The notes beneath the pieces were generated by a model that was given only the letters and a program-made list of their open reading frames with translations, did not search any database and had not been told where the DNA came from. This document shows, in pieces, positions 25,002 through 32,694 of a stretch of 64,000 bases of DNA. The number at the start of each line of letters is the position of its first letter. The stretch's first letter is position 1. Source of the stretch: an uncultured Bradyrhizobium sp. (GTDB taxonomy: Bacteria > Pseudomonadota > Alphaproteobacteria > Rhizobiales > Xanthobacteraceae); contig NZ_CAKZHY010000052.1 of NCBI RefSeq assembly GCF_936928535.1, positions 5,001-69,000 on the forward strand, given 5' to 3'. A program made the translations under genes and the position numbers.

Positions 25002-26246
25002 ATGAATTTCGACGACACCCCGCAGGAAGCCGAGTTCCGCGCTACCGCCCGCGTCTGGATCGGTGCCAACGCGCCCAAGCAGTACGAAGACGAGCTGCGC
25101 AAATCCTCGCTCGGCCGCACGGTGCTCAAGAACGCCAACATTCTCGAGGTGGCAAAAGCCTGGCAGAAGAAGAAGGCCGACGCCGGCTGGGCCTGTCTGC
25201 ACTGGCCGAAGGAATATGGCGGCCGTGGCGCCTCGCCGATCGAGCGTGTGATCTGGTCGCAGGAAGAAGGGCCGTTCGGCCAGCTGTCCCGCATGTTTAT
25301 CATCGGCCACGGCATGTGCGGGCCGACCATGATGGCGTTCGCGCGCGAGGAGCATAAGCGGACATATTTGCCGCCGCTCGCCTCCGGCGAGAAGGTCTGG
25401 TGCCAGCTGTTCTCCGAGCCGGCCGGCGGCTCCGACGTCGCAGGTCTGCGGACGCGCGCAGAAAAGGACGGCGACGACTGGGTCATCAACGGCCAGAAGA
25501 TCTGGACCTCGGGCGCGCATTATTCCGACTACGGCATCCTGCTGACGCGCACCGATCCCACCGTGCCCAAACACAAGGGTCTCACCATGTTCTTCCTAGA
25601 CATGAAGAGCCCGGGCGTCGAGGTGCGGCCGATCAAGCAGGCGAGCGGCGCTTCGGACTTCAACGAGGTCTATTTCACTGATGTCCGCATCCCAGACCAT
25701 CAGCGCCTTGGCGAGGTCGGTGACGGCTGGAACGTCTCGCTGACGACCCTGATGAACGAGCGCAGCGCGATCGGTGCGGCCGTTTCGACCGGTTTCCCGG
25801 AACTCTTCGAATATTGCTCCAGCCTGATGCTCGACGACGGTCCGGCGATCGAGGATCGCGCGGTGCGCTCGAAGCTCGCCAACTGGGCCGTGAAAGCGAG
25901 CGGGCTGAAATACACCAGCATGCGCGCGATCTCGGCGCTGTCGCGGGGCGAACGGCCAGGGCCGGAAAACTCCATCGGCAAGCTGGTCGCGGGCTCGATG
26001 ATCCAGGACGTCGCCACCTACGCACTGGACTTGCAGGGCGCCGGCGGCGTGGTCAGCGGCGAGGATGCCGAGCTCGCGGGCCGTTTCCAGGCGATGCTGC
26101 TGCGTGCGCCCGGGACCCGCGTCGAAGGCGGCACCGACGAGATCATGCGCAACATCATCGCCGAGCGGGTGCTGGGCCTGCCCGGTGATATCAGGGTCGA
26201 CAAGGACGTGCCGTTCAACAAGATCCCGACCAAGGGAAGAAATTAG
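25002..26246 (+). CDS. Acyl-CoA dehydrogenase (tandem paralogue 1)
   Basis: 414 residues. WCQLFSEPAGGSDVAGLRTRAEKDG carries the acyl and FAD-binding region, and the C-terminal part has RVEGGTDEIMRNIIAERVLGLPGD. The start MNFDDTPQEAEFR is shared with the next gene. Most of the protein aligns without gaps with that gene (26361-27605), which has the same length, so the two are tandem duplicates. A family A repeat lies before it and a family B repeat after it. It oxidises an acyl-CoA of unknown chain type; the short paralogue at 23731 may be its partner. Confidence 0.9.
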   Translation: MNFDDTPQEAEFRATARVWIGANAPKQYEDELRKSSLGRTVLKNANILEVAKAWQKKKADAGWACLHWPKEYGGRGASPIERVIWSQEEGPFGQLSRMFIIGHGMCGPTMMAFAREEHKRTYLPPLASGEKVWCQLFSEPAGGSDVAGLRTRAEKDGDDWVINGQKIWTSGAHYSDYGILLTRTDPTVPKHKGLTMFFLDMKSPGVEVRPIKQASGASDFNEVYFTDVRIPDHQRLGEVGDGWNVSLTTLMNERSAIGAAVSTGFPELFEYCSSLMLDDGPAIEDRAVRSKLANWAVKASGLKYTSMRAISALSRGERPGPENSIGKLVAGSMIQDVATYALDLQGAGGVVSGEDAELAGRFQAMLLRAPGTRVEGGTDEIMRNIIAERVLGLPGDIRVDKDVPFNKIPTKGRN

Positions 26247-26248
26247 CC

Positions 26249-26344
26249 GTCATTCCGGGGCGGCTCGAAGAGCCGAACCCGGAATCTCGAGATGTGTAGG
26301 TAACCTCTGGCTTCCGGGTTCGCGCGTTGCGCGCCCCGGAATGA
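26249..26344. repeat. Dispersed palindromic intergenic repeat, family B, copy 2
   Basis: About 96 bp that starts GTCATTCCGGGGCGGCTCGAA and ends GCGCGCCCCGGAATGAC, with inner CCCGGAATC and CTTCCGGG. It lies precisely between the stop and start of the duplicated acyl-CoA dehydrogenase genes. Confidence 0.8.
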
Positions 26345-26360
26345 CAAAAAGGGAAGCGCC

Positions 26361-27605
26361 ATGAATTTCGACGACACCCCGCAGGAAGCCGCATTCCGTG
26401 AGACTGCACGCAAGTGGATCGCCGCCAATGCGCCGAAAGAGTTCGAGCAGGAGCTGTCAAAATCTTCGCTCGGCCGCATCAGGCTTGCGAAGCATGACAT
26501 GGTCGAGGTCGGCAAGGCCTGGCAGAAGAAGAAGGCCGAAGGCGGCTGGGCCTGCCTGCACTGGCCTAGGGAATATGGCGGCCGTGGCGCAACGCCGATC
26601 GAGCGCGTGATCTGGCAGCAGGAAGAGGGCGTCTACGGCAAGCTGACGCAGCCGTTCCAGATTGGCGAAGGCATGTGTGGTCCGACCGTAATGGCCTGGG
26701 GCAGCGAGGACGCCAAGCGCCGGTACTTGCCGAAGCTCGCCTCGGGCGAGGAGATCTGGTGTCAGCTGTTCTCCGAGCCGTCGGCCGGCTCCGATGTCGC
26801 GGGCCTGCGCACGCGCGCCGAAAAGAAGGGCGACAACTGGGTCGTCAACGGTCAGAAGATCTGGACCTCGGGCGCGCACTACTCCGATTACGGCCTGTTG
26901 ATCGCGCGCACCGATCCAAATGTGCCCAAGCACAAAGGCCTCACCATGTTCTTCCTGGACATGAAGAGCGAGGGGGTCGAGGTGCGGCCGATCAGGCAGG
27001 CCAACGGCATGCAGGAGTTCAACGAGGTCTATTTCACCGACGTCGTGATTCCGGACAGCCAGCGGTTAGGCGCCGTCGGCGAGGGCTGGAGCGTGTCGCT
27101 GACCACGCTGATGAACGAGCGCATGTCGATCGGCGCGCGGCTTGCGACCGGAGTGCCTGAAATGTTCGAGTTCTGCTCGAACCTGATGCTGGAGGATGGT
27201 CTCGCCATCGACGATCCCGCGGTGCGCTCGAAGCTTGCGAGCTGGGCCGTGAAGTCGAGCGGGCTGAAATATACCAGCTATCGCGCGATCTCGGCGCTGT
27301 CGAAGGGTGAGCGGCCGGGCCCGGAGAACTCGATCGGCAAGCTCGTCTCCGGCATGATGCTGCAGGACATCGCGACCTACGCCATGGACCTGCAAGGCGC
27401 GGCGGGTGTTCTCACCGGCGCGGACGAGGAGACGGTGCACGGCCAGTTCCAGCAGATGCTGCTGTCCTCGCCATCGATGCGCATCGCTGGTGGCACCGAT
27501 GAGATCCTGCGCAACATCATCGCCGAGCGCGTGCTGGGTCTTCCTGGGGATATCCGCGTCGACAAGGATGTGCCCTACAACAAGATTCCCACCAAGGGGC
27601 GGTGA
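26361..27605 (+). CDS. Acyl-CoA dehydrogenase (tandem paralogue 2)
   Basis: 414 residues, with the same start and domain order as the preceding dehydrogenase: WCQLFSEPSAGSDVAGLRTRAEKKG in the middle and RIAGGTDEILRNIIAERVLGLPGD near the end. Differences are concentrated in about residues 45-55, 85-105 and 330-360, so the copies may differ in chain-length or partner preference. It precedes the nitroreductase-family gene by 16 bp and is probably cotranscribed with it. Confidence 0.9.
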   Translation: MNFDDTPQEAAFRETARKWIAANAPKEFEQELSKSSLGRIRLAKHDMVEVGKAWQKKKAEGGWACLHWPREYGGRGATPIERVIWQQEEGVYGKLTQPFQIGEGMCGPTVMAWGSEDAKRRYLPKLASGEEIWCQLFSEPSAGSDVAGLRTRAEKKGDNWVVNGQKIWTSGAHYSDYGLLIARTDPNVPKHKGLTMFFLDMKSEGVEVRPIRQANGMQEFNEVYFTDVVIPDSQRLGAVGEGWSVSLTTLMNERMSIGARLATGVPEMFEFCSNLMLEDGLAIDDPAVRSKLASWAVKSSGLKYTSYRAISALSKGERPGPENSIGKLVSGMMLQDIATYAMDLQGAAGVLTGADEETVHGQFQQMLLSSPSMRIAGGTDEILRNIIAERVLGLPGDIRVDKDVPYNKIPTKGR

Positions 27606-27621
27606 GAGCGCGAGCTGATCC

Positions 27622-28320
27622 ATGGATGCAAAAGTGAACCAGGCCGACCGCATCGGCGTGCTCGAAGAGCTGCTCAACGAGCGCTACTCCGTGCGCGCCT
27701 TCCTGCCGAAAGAAGTCGACCGCTCCACCATCGAGCACGTGCTGACGACCGCGCAGCGCACCGCGTCCTGGTGCAACAGCCAGCCCTGGCAGGTCATCAT
27801 CGCCAGCGGCGAAGCCAAGGAGCGTTTCCGCCAGCTGATCTACAAGGAGGCATCAGGCGGCCTCGGCGACGATTATGATTTCACGCCGCCGCGCGAATAT
27901 GTCGGCGTCTATCTCGAGCGCCGCCGGGAGAGCGGATTTCAGCTCTACAACACGCTCGGCATCGTCAGGGGCGACAGAAGCGCTTACGCCAAGCAGGCGC
28001 TGGAGAACTACAATTTCTTCGGCGCGCCGCATGTCGCGATCATTCACACCAACGAGCCGCTCGGCATCTACGGTGCGATCGACTGCGGTGCCTATGTCTC
28101 GAACTTCATGCTTGCCGCGCAAGCGCTCGGCCTCGGCACGATCCCGCAGGCCGCTTTGGCGCGTCATTCCGGCCTGATCCGCCGTCACTTCAATTTGCCG
28201 GACGATCGCCGCGTCGTCTGCGGCATCTCGTTCGGCTACGCCGACCACGCACACAAGGTGAACAGTTACCGTACCTCGCGCGCATCAGTCGCCGAGACGG
28301 TGACGTTCGTCGAGAAGTAA
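27622..28320 (+). CDS. Nitroreductase-family FMN oxidoreductase
   Basis: 232 residues. The N-terminal RYSVRAFLPKEVD and RTASWCNSQPWQV segments bind FMN in this family. GAIDCGAYVSNFMLAAQALGLGTIPQAALARH and the C-terminal CGISFGYAD complete the fold. It probably reduces a nitro group, quinone or enone with NAD(P)H. It is the last gene of the rightward acyl-CoA unit, so its natural substrate may be an intermediate of that pathway. A long hairpin follows. Confidence 0.85.
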   Translation: MDAKVNQADRIGVLEELLNERYSVRAFLPKEVDRSTIEHVLTTAQRTASWCNSQPWQVIIASGEAKERFRQLIYKEASGGLGDDYDFTPPREYVGVYLERRRESGFQLYNTLGIVRGDRSAYAKQALENYNFFGAPHVAIIHTNEPLGIYGAIDCGAYVSNFMLAAQALGLGTIPQAALARHSGLIRRHFNLPDDRRVVCGISFGYADHAHKVNSYRTSRASVAETVTFVEK

Positions 28321-28366
28321 CTCGCGCGCGCACGAAGACGGCCGCGCAAACGGCCGCCTTCGCGAG
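28321..28366. terminator. Hairpin between convergent transcripts
   Basis: A stem of CGGCCG arms (28339-28344 and 28351-28356) with a six-base loop is extended by GAAG/CTTC and CTCGC/GCGAG after one mismatch. It lies between the nitroreductase gene and leftward ecfG and could end transcription from both sides, although it lacks a clear T run. Confidence 0.5.
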
Positions 28367-28391
28367 CTGTCGCCTTCAGTCGATTGACGCG

Positions 28392-28940
28392 CTATCCGCC
28401 GCTGCCGCCGATCACGGCGCGCACGGTCTCGTCGGGCCCGAAATCCTCGGCGCCGTCGACATAGAGCAGCGCGGCGAGCTTCGAGCGCGCGCGGTTGACG
28501 CGGCTCTTGATGGTGCCGACCGCACAGCCGCAGATTGAGGCCGCGTCCTCATAGGAGAAGCCGGAGGCCCCGACCAGGATCAAGGCTTCGCGCTGGTCCT
28601 GCGGAAGCTTGTCGAGCGCGGTGCGAAACTCCTCGAACTCGAGATGGGCGTTCTGCGAAGGCTGCGTCTTCAGCGTCTTGGCATAGTTGCCCTCGGCATC
28701 CTCGACCTCGCGGCGCCGCTTGCGATAGTCGGAGCGGAACAGGTTGCGCAGGATCGTGAACAGCCACGCCGGCAGATTGGAGCCGGGCTGGAACGAGTCG
28801 ATGTTGGCGAGAGCGCGGAGCAGCGTCTCCTGCACCAGATCGTCGGCGCGGTCGGCGTTGCCGCTGAGCGATATGGCGAACGCGCGCAGGCTTGGCACGG
28901 CCGCCAGAATGTCGTCACGCAGGGAGTTCGTGAGAGGCAT
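28392..28940 (-). CDS. ecfG: General stress response sigma factor EcfG
   Basis: 182 residues. Region 2 has NADRADDLVQETLLRALANIDSF, and region 4 has LPQDQREALILVGASGFSYEDAASICGCAVGTIKSRVNRAR. No other domains are present. In alphaproteobacteria EcfG directs RNA polymerase to stress genes and is held by NepR until phosphorylated PhyR binds NepR. Its start overlaps the nepR stop by one base, and phyR lies divergently next door, which makes the assignment firm. A family-typical histidine kinase gene is not in this window. Confidence 0.95.
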   Translation of the reverse strand: MPLTNSLRDDILAAVPSLRAFAISLSGNADRADDLVQETLLRALANIDSFQPGSNLPAWLFTILRNLFRSDYRKRRREVEDAEGNYAKTLKTQPSQNAHLEFEEFRTALDKLPQDQREALILVGASGFSYEDAASICGCAVGTIKSRVNRARSKLAALLYVDGAEDFGPDETVRAVIGGSGG

Positions 28941-29173
28941 TAGTCCCTCCCATTGTTGTCGTTGGAGCCCCCAGCCCCATTCTCGTTTGGAGAACCACCT
29001 CCCGGCGCATCAAGCTTTTTGATGAGCTCCGCGAACCGGTCCGGAACCCCTTGCCGCACGACGTCATCATACATCGCGCGCAGTTGATGGCCGATCCGGG
29101 ATTGGATCTCCGGAGTGAGGCCTCCCTTGCCGGGGGTCGTGCTTTTGCTGGCTTGAGACTTGAGATCTTTCAT
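28940..29173 (-). CDS. nepR: Anti-sigma factor NepR
   Basis: 77 residues from the ATG at 29173. The core LTPEIQSRIGHQLRAMYDDVVRQGVPDRFAELI has the two helices that NepR uses to hold EcfG or, after stress, PhyR. The C-terminal tail is Gly/Asn-rich and disordered. A longer frame from 29287 runs through the regulatory gap and is not used. The stop overlaps the ecfG start by one base, so the partner proteins are made together. Confidence 0.93.
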   Translation of the reverse strand: MKDLKSQASKSTTPGKGGLTPEIQSRIGHQLRAMYDDVVRQGVPDRFAELIKKLDAPGGGSPNENGAGGSNDNNGRD

Positions 29174-29271
29174 GACCTGTTCCACGTTTCCCCGAGTTAA
29201 GTGACTGCAAAATAGAGAAGTTTTCTCAACCGGGAGCCGTTCCCTGGACGAGTTCAATTCCAGGTTCGACA

Positions 29272-29298
29272 AAAAGTTCCCAGCCAACGGGAACTTTT
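29272..29298. promoter_or_regulatory. 10-bp inverted repeat between nepR and phyR
   Basis: AAAAGTTCCC at 29272-29281 and GGGAACTTTT at 29289-29298 are perfect inverted copies with a seven-base spacer. Both strands therefore carry GGGAAC, the -35 core of EcfG promoters. The hairpin with flanking A and T runs could also act as a terminator. Confidence 0.55.
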
Positions 29299-29314
29299 CT
29301 TATCCTGAGGCGTA
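29290..29314 (+). promoter_or_regulatory. Candidate EcfG promoter for phyR
   Basis: GGAAC at 29290-29294, 16 bases, then CGTA at 29311-29314 closely resembles the EcfG pattern GGAAC-N16-CGTT. It points toward phyR, 82 bp upstream of its start. This would make phyR self-activating under stress. I found no equally good match directed at nepR-ecfG. Confidence 0.5.
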
Positions 29315-29395
29315 ATCAGCCCCAGCAGGGGAACCCGGGCCTCCCCTCATATTGCCTGGTTCTTCAAGGTTGGCCCGATGATGAATGGAGTGGGG

Positions 29396-30202
29396 ATGTC
29401 CCGTTCACAGCTCGTTGCTGAACACTTGCCGTTGTTGCGCCGGTATGCGCGCGCCCTGACGGGCAGCCAGGCCTCCGGCGACGCCTATGTCGCAGCCATG
29501 TTGGAAGCCATGCTTGGAGATCCCAGCGTGCTCGACGAGAGTCATGGGCCGCGGGCCGGCCTGTTTCGCCTGTTCACCCAGATCTGGAATTCGGTTTCGG
29601 TCAATGACGATTCCGAGGTCACGACGCTGCCGATGCCGCCGGAACGCCGGCTGTCCAATATCACGCCGCTGCCGCGGCAGGCCTTTCTGTTGCTCTCGCT
29701 CGAGGGCTTTTCGGAAGAGGAAGTCGCCTTTGTCCTCGGCACCGATGTTGCCGAGACGCGCCGGCTGGCCGATGCCGCCGGCCGCGAGATGGCGGCAGAG
29801 ATCGCCACCGACGTGCTGATCATCGAGGACGAGACTTTCATCGCCATGGACCTCGAGAGCCTGGTGAAGAATCTCGGCCACAACGTCGTCGGTGTGGCGC
29901 GCACCCATGCCGATGCCGTGGCGCTGGCCAAGAACAAGCGGCCTGGCCTCATCCTCGCCGATATCCAGCTTGCCGACGGCTCGTCGGGCCTTGACGCCGT
30001 CAACGAGCTGCTCCGCACCTTCGAGGTGCCGGTGGTGTTCATCACCGCCTATCCCGAGCGCTTCCTCACCGGCGAGCGCCCCGAGCCGGCCTTCCTGATC
30101 TCAAAGCCGTTCCAGCCCGCGATGGTGTCTGCCGTGGCGAGCCAGGCGCTGTTCTTCCAGCGCAACTCGCGCAACCGCGCGCCGAAAGCGCCCGCGGCCT
30201 GA
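29396..30202 (+). CDS. phyR: General stress response regulator PhyR
   Basis: 268 residues. The first 125 or so mimic an ECF sigma factor (LPLLRRYARALTG; PLPRQAFLLLSLEGFSEEEVAFVLGT) and trap NepR. A C-terminal receiver domain follows, with the acidic pocket in IIEDE (143-147), phospho-acceptor Asp189 in LILADIQ, FITAYP, and Lys237 in ISKPF. On phosphorylation the sigma-like domain opens and binds NepR, freeing EcfG. The ATG at 29396 follows a GGAG/GGGG ribosome site; ATGs at 29378 and 29381 would add a few residues. Confidence 0.95.
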   Translation: MSRSQLVAEHLPLLRRYARALTGSQASGDAYVAAMLEAMLGDPSVLDESHGPRAGLFRLFTQIWNSVSVNDDSEVTTLPMPPERRLSNITPLPRQAFLLLSLEGFSEEEVAFVLGTDVAETRRLADAAGREMAAEIATDVLIIEDETFIAMDLESLVKNLGHNVVGVARTHADAVALAKNKRPGLILADIQLADGSSGLDAVNELLRTFEVPVVFITAYPERFLTGERPEPAFLISKPFQPAMVSAVASQALFFQRNSRNRAPKAPAA

Positions 30203-30351
30203 CAAGGCGCCCGCGGCGTAAGAAGCGCCGCTGTCTGACGAGGTGATTGGATCCGGCGTGCTGCGAGGCACGCCGGATTTTTCGTGCCCGCTTGACGGGT
30301 GTCGCGTTCGCCGCCCATACCTCGCGCATTGCACCAATTGGAGATGTGCCG

Positions 30352-30945
30352 ATGGACCAGCAACTGCTCGACCGCCTCGCCATCCGCGACCTCGTCGAGA
30401 ACTGGGCGCTGTGGCGCGATGCCGGCGACTGGGAGCGCTTTGCCACCGTCTGGCACGAGGAAGGCTGGATGTCTGCGACCTGGTTTCAGGGACCGGCGCG
30501 GGACTTCATGCGCGTCAGCCAGGAGGGCTTTGCCAAGGGCGTACGCATCCTGCACTTCCTCGGCGGCACCAGTATCGACCTCTCGGGCGAGCGTGCCATT
30601 GCGCAAACCAAGATGACGATCTCGCAGCGGGCCCTGGTGCACGACGTGCTCTGCGACGTCGTCTGCACCGGACGCTTCTATGATTTCCTCGAGAAGCGAA
30701 AGGGCCGGTGGGGCATCGTCCGCCGCCAGCCGATCTACGAGAAGGACAGGATCGACCCGGTCGATCCCGCCGCGACGCTTCGCCTCGACCAGCAGGCGCT
30801 CGCTGCGCTGCCCGAAGGTTATCGCCATCTCGCCTACATGCAGGAGCTGATCGGCTACAAGGTCAAGCGCGATATGCCCGGGCTGATCGGCCCCGAGGTC
30901 GAGAAGCTCTATGGCGAGGGGCGGGATTGGCTGGCGGGCAAGTGA
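30352..30945 (+). CDS. SnoaL-like / NTF2-fold protein
   Basis: 197 residues. The N-terminal LLDRLAIRDLVENWALWRDAGDWERFATVWHEEGWM is typical of SnoaL-like domains with an NTF2 fold. These act as small-molecule isomerases, hydrolases or binding proteins. There is no signal peptide. GGAGATG just upstream supports the ATG at 30352. No metabolic neighbour identifies the ligand. It is 149 bp after phyR and could be a stress-controlled gene, but no EcfG promoter was identified for it. Confidence 0.75.
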   Translation: MDQQLLDRLAIRDLVENWALWRDAGDWERFATVWHEEGWMSATWFQGPARDFMRVSQEGFAKGVRILHFLGGTSIDLSGERAIAQTKMTISQRALVHDVLCDVVCTGRFYDFLEKRKGRWGIVRRQPIYEKDRIDPVDPAATLRLDQQALAALPEGYRHLAYMQELIGYKVKRDMPGLIGPEVEKLYGEGRDWLAGK

Positions 30946-31004
30946 AAGTGGGCCCCAGACACGGTCGGATCCTGGTTTGACGAGCCCTTCCCTTGGACAT
31001 GGCA

Positions 31005-31853
31005 ATGAAACCTGCTTTCGTTCTGGCGCTGACCGTTTGCGCCGTCATTTCGCCAAGTGTCGTTCACGCGCTTGACTGCGCGAAGGCGGCGCTGAAGGCT
31101 GAGAAGCTCATCTGCTCTTCTCCGGAGGCGAGGGAGGCGGATGCGGCGATGAGCGCCGCCTACTTCGCGTTGCTGCGCCGGACAACGGACCCGGACTTCC
31201 GCGAGGGACTCGTACGCAGTCAGCGGCGATGGATCGAGGCGCGTTCGGGTGGCGTTCCGAGAATCGATGGGGAGCAAGACGAAGAGCCCGACGATCGCAA
31301 GGTGTTGCTGAAGATCACGAAGGATCGTCTCGACTTCCTGAAAGGAAACGAGCCCATCCGCAGGATGGAGCTTCAGCGAAAAGTCGCGTCCAAGGACAGC
31401 GGTGGACCGCTCGCAGGCTATGAGGGTCCCTGCGGCTTTATGCCCCCACGCTATGGTCACTGGGAGTATGCCTGCTGGATTTCTACGCATCGCCAGCACA
31501 AGGACCGAATCTGTAGTGTCGGAGAGGAGTGGGCCAGCGGTCACACGACTGAACGACGGCTGGTCAGCGTTGTGACGAATGGCGAAGCCAGACCAGTCGC
31601 GAGTTGCTACACAGGGTATGAAGGGCATAGCTGCCCAGACCCGGACGTCGGGGCCGCCGCTCATTGGGACACGAACCCTCAGATATCTCCCGGTGATCTC
31701 GCTCCACCGCGCCTTGGCAGCCTCTGGAAATATGACCCCGACGGCCCTGCTGGTTATGATGAGCCCTGGATGCAGGATTGTCTGTTCGCTCCGAACTATC
31801 CGCGGGCGGATTTGAAGCGGCCCGATCCGTCTCCCGTGGGCAAGACCCCATAG
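31005..31853 (+). CDS. Secreted protein with LprI/DUF1311-like N-terminal domain
   Basis: 282 residues. A signal peptide covers about residues 1-22 (hydrophobic stretch ending SVVHA). LDCAKAALKAEKLICSSPEAREADAAMSAAY follows and matches the DUF1311/LprI pattern, whose members include lysozyme inhibitors. The rest contains many Cys, Gly and Trp residues and is not recognised. Alternative starts are an ATG at 30999 and a TTG at 30993; the ATG at 31005 puts the signal peptide directly at the N-terminus. A hairpin lies 40 bp downstream. Confidence 0.7.
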   Translation: MKPAFVLALTVCAVISPSVVHALDCAKAALKAEKLICSSPEAREADAAMSAAYFALLRRTTDPDFREGLVRSQRRWIEARSGGVPRIDGEQDEEPDDRKVLLKITKDRLDFLKGNEPIRRMELQRKVASKDSGGPLAGYEGPCGFMPPRYGHWEYACWISTHRQHKDRICSVGEEWASGHTTERRLVSVVTNGEARPVASCYTGYEGHSCPDPDVGAAAHWDTNPQISPGDLAPPRLGSLWKYDPDGPAGYDEPWMQDCLFAPNYPRADLKRPDPSPVGKTP

Positions 31854-31892
31854 TTCGGCGTCGGGCCAAAAGCCGCCCCCAGACAAAAGTAA

Positions 31893-31921
31893 GGCGCGAC
31901 TGGCATCACCACAGTCGCGCC
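31893..31921. terminator. Perfect 10-bp hairpin
   Basis: GGCGCGACTG and CAGTCGCGCC, with a nine-base loop, lie 40 bp after the LprI-like gene. There is no T run, so it is a weak or protein-assisted terminator or an mRNA-stabilising stem. Confidence 0.5.
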
Positions 31922-32051
31922 CTACGTCGCCGGCTTATGGGGCAGGGGGGAATAGCCGGCTGTTGAGACGACTCCCAGGCACGAGAGACGTTCCAGCCGG
32001 TGGCAAATTTTTTTGCCGATTTTTGTGCGGCCCGGCGTGAATTTGGCACAC

Positions 32052-32069
32052 GGTTAAGTGATCTTAACC
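32052..32069. promoter_or_regulatory. Inverted repeat upstream of a small exported protein gene
   Basis: GGTTAAG and CTTAACC form perfect 7-bp arms with a four-base spacer in an AT-rich stretch 68 bp upstream of the gene at 32137. It could be an operator for an unidentified regulator. Confidence 0.35.
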
Positions 32070-32136
32070 TGTGGGAAACTCTGGTCCTTCCCTCGCGTTG
32101 TTCCCGCGATCGCCATGGGGCGAGGGATCGATCGTC

Positions 32137-32571
32137 ATGTCACAGATTCAAAAGGTATTTTTTGGTGCCGTCGCACTCGTCGCGACGCTTGGTGCTGTGC
32201 AGGTCGGCGCCGTCCAGGTTGGTGCCATGCAACTAGCCTCCGGCCACGATCTGGCCGACCGCTGGGAAGCGGTCGCCAATCAATCGGGCCGCAACCTCGC
32301 CAATCATAACGTCAACCGCGCCGGCAAGTCCGACCGGCTCGCCGACCTCAAGCCGGCGGCGGTTCCGACCCGTACGGTCTCGATGCGGCTGAACGACCTT
32401 GCCGATACGTCCGTGCTGCTGCGGGTCCCCGCGACCATCGAGACCGGCAACGCCAAGCCGACGCCGCTGCTGCTGACGCCGGGCCGCAAGCCCACGATCG
32501 CCTGCGAGCCGATGGTCAGCTCCCTGACCGAGGTCGCCAAGCTGCTGCAGCCCGGCCGCTGCGTGACCTGA
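32137..32571 (+). CDS. Small exported protein of unknown function
   Basis: 144 residues. An N-terminal hydrophobic signal (VFFGAVALVATLG) is followed by a short repeat of GAVQV units and a hydrophilic domain. The conserved-looking C-terminal part contains CEPMVSSLTEVAKLLQPGRCV with two Cys that may pair in the periplasm. The ATG at 32137 was chosen because the signal peptide begins there. The family is not recognised. A compact hairpin follows at 32596. Confidence 0.65.
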   Translation: MSQIQKVFFGAVALVATLGAVQVGAVQVGAMQLASGHDLADRWEAVANQSGRNLANHNVNRAGKSDRLADLKPAAVPTRTVSMRLNDLADTSVLLRVPATIETGNAKPTPLLLTPGRKPTIACEPMVSSLTEVAKLLQPGRCVT

Positions 32572-32595
32572 TCGACGCCGCCCTCGCGCCATAGC

Positions 32596-32614
32596 GCCCT
32601 CCTGCCCGGAGGGC
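32596..32614 (+). terminator. Short GC hairpin
   Basis: GCCCTCC and GGAGGGC form a 7-bp stem with a five-base loop 25 bp after the small exported protein gene. There is no proper T run. Confidence 0.45.
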
Positions 32615-32629
32615 GGCTCTGCGCATCCC

Positions 32630-32657
32630 CTTGATCCGCTATCCCATCGCGTTATAT
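32630..32657 (+). promoter_or_regulatory. Possible heat-shock (RpoH) promoter of htpG
   Basis: CTTGAT at 32630 and a TTATAT block at 32652-32657 resemble alphaproteobacterial RpoH promoters (CTTG and a C/T-rich TATAT -10). It lies about 40 bp upstream of htpG, a classic heat-shock gene. The match is imperfect. Confidence 0.35.
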
Positions 32658-32694
32658 CCCGGCTTTCTCCATTTCTGATTGACCGGGTAAACGC

